Program-made: the position numbers and the translations under genes
Part shown: one piece after another, positions 5,040 through 8,831 of the stretch
How positions within the stretch are numbered: the stretch's first letter is position 1
How the letters are laid out: every line of letters starts with the position of its first letter
The notes under the pieces: generated by a model
Seen by the model: only the letters and a program-made list of their open reading frames with translations
Databases searched by the model: none
What the model was told of the DNA's origin: nothing
Source of the DNA: Candidatus Solincola tengchongensis
Lineage (GTDB): Bacteria; Actinomycetota; Geothermincolia; Geothermincolales; RBG-13-55-18
DNA length: 8,831 nucleotides
Reading direction: 5' to 3'
Assembly: GCA_015711895.1 (NCBI GenBank)
Contig: JACVJH010000064.1
Span: 1 to 8,831 of the forward strand

Positions 5040-6155
5040 TTGGTGGAGAAGAAGGGTGTGACCAGGCGCCAGTTCCTGAAGTACGCCGGCGCCACCGCGG
5101 CTCTCCTTGGGTTGAGCGAGTCCCTCATCCCGGAGATCGCGCGCGCCCTGGAGGAGCTCTCCTCCGGGAAGCCGCCCGTGCTCTGGATACAGGGACAGAA
5201 CTGCACGGGGTGCTCCATCTCGTTCCTGAACACCAATTACCCCATGGCCGCGGAGATCGTGCTGGACAAGCTCTCCGTGCGTTATCATCCCACGGTGATG
5301 GCCGCGGCGGGGGACAAGGCTTTCGGCGTGCTGGAGGAGACGGCCAAGGAGCTGGCCGGGAAGTACGTGCTGGTGGTGGAGGGCCCCGTGCCCACCGCGG
5401 AGGGCGGCGAGTACTGCACCTTCGGGCTGGAGAAGGAAACGGCTTCATTCCACGGTTATCAGCGCCGCAAGGACAAGCCCATGACCGCCTGGATGGAGGA
5501 GCTGGTCCCCGGCGCCGCGGCGGTGGTGGCCCTGGGCAACTGCGCCTCCTTCGGCGGCATACCCGCGGCCAACGCCTCGGTGACCGGGACCAAGCCGGTA
5601 CAGGAGATAGTCAAGGAGATCGCCAAGGACAAGCCGGTGATCAACATCGGCGGCTGCCCCGCCCATCCCGACTGGTTCATCGGCACGGTCCTGGACTACC
5701 TCATCAACAAGCGGGTCCCCGAGCTGGACAGGCACAACCGGCCCAAGATGTTCTTCGGGAAGCTCATCCACGAGAACTGCGAGCGGCGTGCGGCCTTCGA
5801 CGCCGGGCTGTTCCTGGAGGACTGGAACGACGACAACCCGGACATGAAGCTCTGCCTCTTCAAGTTGGGGTGCAAGGGGCCGGTGACTTACGCCGACTGC
5901 CCCACCCGCCGCTGGAACTCCGGGGTCAACTGGTGCGTGGGGGCCAACGCTCCCTGCCACGGGTGCGCAGAGCCTTCCTTCTATAAGGACCTCTCGCCTC
6001 TCTACGAGCCCCTGCCGGAGGTGCACTTCGCCGGCCTCACTCCCATGGTGGACACCCTGGGCTGGATCGGTGCCGCGGCAACGGCGGCGGGCATTGGAGC
6101 ACATTACCTGTACAAGCAACTGGGCAAGAAGGAACCCGAGGGAGGTGAGTCCTGA
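5040..6155 (+). CDS. [NiFe] hydrogenase small subunit, Tat-exported, membrane-anchored
   Basis: This 371-residue electron-transfer subunit of a group 1-type uptake hydrogenase begins with a Tat signal: TRRQFLK at residues 8-14, then a hydrophobic stretch to about 37. Proximal [4Fe-4S] ligands are C55 and C58 (QNCTGCSIS), C168 (GNCASFGG) and C206 (GGCPAHP). Distal ligands are H244, C247, C272 and C278. The medial cluster has C287, C306 and C309 plus C299, which sits where standard enzymes have proline (NWCVGANAPC versus NWPV), so a third [4Fe-4S] cluster is likely. The extra proximal cysteines of O2-tolerant enzymes are absent, so oxygen sensitivity is expected. A C-terminal helix (about 340-358) anchors it to the membrane. 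TTG 5040 is chosen because GGAGG (5028-5032) lies 7 bases upstream and the Tat motif follows directly; GTG 5043 is possible. The large subunit overlaps its stop by one base (TGATG). Confidence 0.95.
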   Translation: MVEKKGVTRRQFLKYAGATAALLGLSESLIPEIARALEELSSGKPPVLWIQGQNCTGCSISFLNTNYPMAAEIVLDKLSVRYHPTVMAAAGDKAFGVLEETAKELAGKYVLVVEGPVPTAEGGEYCTFGLEKETASFHGYQRRKDKPMTAWMEELVPGAAAVVALGNCASFGGIPAANASVTGTKPVQEIVKEIAKDKPVINIGGCPAHPDWFIGTVLDYLINKRVPELDRHNRPKMFFGKLIHENCERRAAFDAGLFLEDWNDDNPDMKLCLFKLGCKGPVTYADCPTRRWNSGVNWCVGANAPCHGCAEPSFYKDLSPLYEPLPEVHFAGLTPMVDTLGWIGAAATAAGIGAHYLYKQLGKKEPEGGES

Positions 6156-7750
6156 TGGCCCAGCTCATCAGCATAGACCCGGTAACCCGCATCGAGGGGC
6201 ACCTCCGCATCGACGTGGAGGTGGAGAACGGCGTGGTCAAGGACGCCTGGTCCTCGGGGACCATGTTCCGGGGCATCGAGATGCTCCTCAAAGGGAAGCA
6301 CCCCTTCGATGCTCAGCAGGTCACGGAGCGCATCTGCGGCGTGTGCCCGCTGGTGCACGGGACCGCGGCCTCCTACAACCTTGACGACGCCCTGGGCGTG
6401 GAGCTCCCGGACAACGCGCGCCTCATCCGCAACCTGTGCCTGGGGGCCAACTTCATCCAGTCCCACATCCTGCATTTCTACCACCTCGCGGCCCTGGACT
6501 ACGTGGACGTCACCGCGGTGGCCAAGTACTCCGGGAACGACCCCGCGCTCGCGGCCCTGCGCGACAAGGTGGCCGCCCTGGCCAAGGCGGGGGACGTCTA
6601 TCCCTTCCTGCCCCGTTACGAGTCCGACGACTACGTGAGCGACCCGGAGCTGGCCACCGTTCTGGTCAGCCACTACGTGCAGGCTCTGGAGATGCGCAAG
6701 AAGGCGCAGGAGATGCTCACCATCTTCTATGGCCGCATGCCCAGCTTCGTGGGGACGGTGCCCGGCGGGGTGACCGTGCATCCCACGGTGTCCAACATCG
6801 CCGCCTTCCGTGCCCGCCTCACCGAGCTGCGGGCCTGGATCGACAACGTCTACGTCCAGGACATCCTCACCGTGGCCGGCGTCTCCGCCTATGCGCCTTT
6901 CCTCACCGCAGGGGATTCCGGCGGCAACTACCTGGCCTACGGCGGTTTCGACCAGGACTCCAGGGGTGAGGAGAAGTTCCTGCCCCGGGGTTACATCACC
7001 GGAAACAATGTCTCCTCCGTGGGGACCTTCGACGAGAACAAGCTGACCGAATCGGTGAGATACTCCTGGTACAAGGACGAATGCGAGTGGCTGCACCCCA
7101 AGGAGGGAAAGACGGAGCCCGACGTGCACAAGGAGGGCGCCTACTCCTTCCTCAAGGCTCCGCGCTATGACGGCAAACCCATGGAGGTGGGCCCCATGGC
7201 CCGCATGCTGGTGCTGGCCGGCCTGGAGCTCTCCGGGAAGAGGAAGGAGAAGAAACTCCTGCCCCTGGTGGAGAAGCTGGGCCTCGGCTCCGCGGTGGAC
7301 GCCTGCGTCAAGGCGGGCAAGTTCGGCATCCTGCCGCGGCACGCCATGCGCGCCCTGGAGTGCAAGCTCCTGGCCGACGAGATGGACAAGTGGCTGGACG
7401 AGCTCAAGCCGGGCGAGAAGATCTGGGATAAGAGGAGCATTCCCAGCGAGTCCTACGGCCGGGGCCTGGTGGAGGGGCCGCGCGGCGCCCTGGGGCACTG
7501 GATTCACATCAAGAACAAGGTCATCGAGAATTACCAGTGCATCGTGCCCACCACCTGGAACGCGGCACCGCGGGACAAGGACGGAAACCGGGGCCCCATA
7601 GAGACCGCCCTCATAGGCCTCCCGGTGCCCGACCCGGAGAACCCCATCAATGTGGTACGGTGCGTGAGGTCCTTCGACCCCTGCCTGGCCTGCGCCATCC
7701 ACGTAATCCACCCCGAACACAACGGCGTCAGGGAATTCCGCGTGGTCTGA
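6155..7750 (+). CDS. [NiFe] hydrogenase large (catalytic) subunit
   Basis: This 531-residue subunit carries the Ni-Fe site that splits or makes H2. The ligand motifs are RICGVCPLVHG (C61, C64) and DPCLACAIH (C510, C513). Glu14 in TRIEGH is the proton-gate glutamate and R443 in EGPRGALGHW the conserved active-site arginine. Family blocks such as KAPRYDGKPMEVGP (334-347) and VPTTWNAAPRD (464-474) are intact. The C-terminal extension after His516 (15 residues, VIHPEHNGVREFRVV) should be removed by a maturation protease after nickel insertion; the protease gene is not in the window. Position 510 is encoded by TGC, so this is not a selenocysteine enzyme despite the selenium genes nearby. GGGAGG (6140-6145) lies 9 bases before the ATG, which overlaps the small-subunit stop. 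It has no Tat signal and would be carried across the membrane with the small subunit. Confidence 0.96.
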   Translation: MAQLISIDPVTRIEGHLRIDVEVENGVVKDAWSSGTMFRGIEMLLKGKHPFDAQQVTERICGVCPLVHGTAASYNLDDALGVELPDNARLIRNLCLGANFIQSHILHFYHLAALDYVDVTAVAKYSGNDPALAALRDKVAALAKAGDVYPFLPRYESDDYVSDPELATVLVSHYVQALEMRKKAQEMLTIFYGRMPSFVGTVPGGVTVHPTVSNIAAFRARLTELRAWIDNVYVQDILTVAGVSAYAPFLTAGDSGGNYLAYGGFDQDSRGEEKFLPRGYITGNNVSSVGTFDENKLTESVRYSWYKDECEWLHPKEGKTEPDVHKEGAYSFLKAPRYDGKPMEVGPMARMLVLAGLELSGKRKEKKLLPLVEKLGLGSAVDACVKAGKFGILPRHAMRALECKLLADEMDKWLDELKPGEKIWDKRSIPSESYGRGLVEGPRGALGHWIHIKNKVIENYQCIVPTTWNAAPRDKDGNRGPIETALIGLPVPDPENPINVVRCVRSFDPCLACAIHVIHPEHNGVREFRVV

Positions 7751-7766
7751 GGAAGGAGGGGTACCT

Positions 7767-8264
7767 ATGAAAGAAAAGATCAAGGTACCCGGCCCGGCGA
7801 AGGTCATGTACGCCACCTACCTGAGCGCGCTGGCGGTCTCCCTTTACGCCGGGTTCAACAACTTTCACCTCTTCCTCTCCGGGTGGAGGTACCCCTGGCA
7901 GATGATCGTGGCCAAGAACCTGGGCTTGGCCTCCGTATGGGTGGTAGCCCTGACGGCAGGGGTTTTTCTCTACTACTCCACCCTGGGCCGGCCCAAGGGA
8001 TGGAACGAGCCGCTGGGGATCTTCCGTGCCCTGCTGGCACTGCTCGCCATCTGGTATTTTCTGGTAAGCTTTGCCGTATACGACCCCAACGGCTGGCTGC
8101 GTGGCCTGGTGGCCTGGCTGGGTGGGATCGCGGGCACCTGGAAGGTCTATTCCATCTTCCTGTGGGTAGTGCTCCTCTTGAACGTCATCTATCTCTACGC
8201 CCGCTGGGCCAAGTCGGAGCGCTTCCCCCGCCTGCGGGCTGCGAGCGGAGAGGGGGTGAAGTGA
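7767..8264 (+). CDS. Unrecognised four-helix membrane protein between hydrogenase and rnfC
   Basis: I do not recognise this 165-residue family. Four hydrophobic helices are visible at about residues 13-37, 52-72, 84-104 and 126-146, with a short amphipathic stretch at 110-122; the C-terminus is basic and likely cytoplasmic (YARWAKSERFPRLRAAS). Group 1 hydrogenases normally pair with a di-heme cytochrome b, which needs four helix histidines. Here the only histidine is H34 and there is no cysteine, so it cannot bind heme b in that way and holds no Fe-S site. By position it may be the membrane anchor or a quinone/Rnf docking subunit of the hydrogenase. GGAGG (7755-7759) lies 7 bases before ATG 7767, 16 bases after the large-subunit stop; its own stop overlaps the rnfC start (TGATG). 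Co-expression is therefore close to certain, function is not. Confidence 0.85.
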   Translation: MKEKIKVPGPAKVMYATYLSALAVSLYAGFNNFHLFLSGWRYPWQMIVAKNLGLASVWVVALTAGVFLYYSTLGRPKGWNEPLGIFRALLALLAIWYFLVSFAVYDPNGWLRGLVAWLGGIAGTWKVYSIFLWVVLLLNVIYLYARWAKSERFPRLRAASGEGVK

Positions 8265-8831
8265 TGTCCGGAAAGGCCACTTACAAGACCTTCAAGGGAG
8301 GCATCCACCCCCCCTATAACAAGGAGCTGGCATCGGGCAAGTCCGTCCGCCAGGCGCCGGTGCCAGCGGAGGTGTTCATCCCCCTGCAGCAGCACATCGG
8401 GGCGCCCAACGAGCCCCTGGTAAAGGCCGGCGACCGGGTGGAGCTGGGGCAGAAGATAGGTGCGAGCGAGGCCTTCGTGTCCGCCCCGGTGCACTCCTCG
8501 GTGGCCGGGACGGTGAAGGACATCACGGAGATCACCGGCTTCACCGGTGCCAAAGTGAAATGCGTGGTCATCGTCCCGGATGCCGAGCAGCCGGAGTTCG
8601 CCAAGCAGGACCGGGACGTCACCGCCCTCTCCGACCAGGAGATAAGGGACATCGCCCGCGATGCGGGGCTGGTGGGCATGGGAGGAGCGGCCTTCCCAAC
8701 GCACGTCAAGCTCACCCCGCCCAAGGAAAAGCCCGTAGACACGGTGATCATCAACGCCTGCGAGTGCGAGCCTTTCCTCACCTGCGACCATCGCCTGATG
8801 CTGGAGAGGCCCCACGACCTGGTGCAGGGGT
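8264..8831 (+). CDS. rnfC: Electron transport complex subunit RnfC (5' part; runs off the window)
   Basis: The first 189 codons are open to the window end. Family features are clear: the opening TFKGGIHPPYNKE, a barrel-sandwich-hybrid N-terminal domain (about residues 28-100, VFIPLQQHIGAPNEPLVKAGDRV and VSAPVHSSVAGTV), then the nucleotide/flavin-binding start GLVGMGGAAFPTHVKL (about 143-158) and INACECEPFLTCDHRLM (about 167-183), equivalent to the NGAECEPYLTCD block of RnfC. In Rnf, RnfC is the peripheral cytoplasmic subunit that reacts with NAD(H) and passes electrons to or from ferredoxin; its two [4Fe-4S] motifs lie further downstream and are not in view. The ATG overlaps the stop of the four-helix protein by one base, with a purine-rich GGAGAGGGGG (8247-8256) before it. 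Full RnfC is usually about 440 residues or more. The other rnf genes would be expected downstream. Confidence 0.93.
   Translation, partial: MSGKATYKTFKGGIHPPYNKELASGKSVRQAPVPAEVFIPLQQHIGAPNEPLVKAGDRVELGQKIGASEAFVSAPVHSSVAGTVKDITEITGFTGAKVKCVVIVPDAEQPEFAKQDRDVTALSDQEIRDIARDAGLVGMGGAAFPTHVKLTPPKEKPVDTVIINACECEPFLTCDHRLMLERPHDLVQG

Noticed and set aside
5040..6155. Oxygen-tolerant (six-cysteine proximal cluster) hydrogenase
   Set aside because: The sequence reads NCTGCS and NCASFGGI, without the two extra cysteines of that class.
6155..7750. [NiFeSe] hydrogenase, given the selenium genes next door and the medial-cluster cysteine
   Set aside because: The C-terminal ligand position in DPCLAC is TGC (cysteine), not TGA, and no in-frame TGA occurs in the gene.
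6104..7816. Long antisense open frame of 570 codons opposite the large subunit
   Set aside because: It mirrors the codon structure of the GC-rich hydrogenase gene, has no family resemblance and is biased in composition (Gly, His, Val, Leu).

Overview
The window is 8.8 kb of high-GC bacterial DNA. Ribosome-binding sites are strong (GGAGG before almost every gene), TTG and GTG starts are common, and codons ending in G or C (AGG, GAG, CTG, GCC) dominate. The gene content points to an anaerobe: a Tat-exported [NiFe] hydrogenase, an Rnf subunit and a selenium-uptake cluster. A deep-branching actinobacterial or high-GC clostridial lineage would fit, but no taxonomic marker is present, so this is only an inference.

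Layout. (1) 165-1926, plus strand: a thiolase-fold protein of the SCP2/lipid-transfer type followed by a DUF35 zinc-ribbon/OB-fold partner. The thiolase lacks both usual catalytic cysteines. (2) 1927-2475: a convergent gap with no credible gene. It holds a perfect 8-bp hairpin and an AT-rich island with an exact 2 x 20-bp tandem repeat inside a dyad. (3) 2476-4162, minus strand: a selenium module transcribed as a YedE-type transporter, a single-domain TusA/SirA-like sulfurtransferase, and a DUF3343 Se/S-carrier-like protein. (4) 4163-5039: a divergent gap of about 880 bp. It holds a 47-bp tract with no G or C, a near-consensus sigma-70 promoter facing the hydrogenase, and several RNA-like inverted repeats. 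The last is a 10-bp-arm stem-loop with inner hairpins and a T-run shortly before the hydrogenase gene. (5) 5040-8831, plus strand: a tightly coupled operon of hydrogenase small subunit (Tat signal, C-terminal anchor), large subunit, an unrecognised four-helix membrane protein, and the 5' part of rnfC, which runs off the end.

How the genes may work together. The thiolase/DUF35 pair probably forms one acyl-CoA-handling enzyme complex (thiolase or retro-aldolase chemistry). YedE, TusA and DUF3343 probably import selenium (or a sulfur species) and hand it on. The third operon is the most interesting: a periplasm-facing H2 uptake hydrogenase is encoded with a novel small membrane protein and an Rnf subunit instead of the usual cytochrome b. 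This suggests a hydrogenase-Rnf membrane complex linking H2 to ferredoxin/NAD and an ion gradient. The small subunit has a cysteine where standard [NiFe] enzymes have the proline of the [3Fe-4S] medial cluster, which predicts three [4Fe-4S] clusters, the low-potential wiring known from [NiFeSe] enzymes. The Rnf link is inferred from gene order only.
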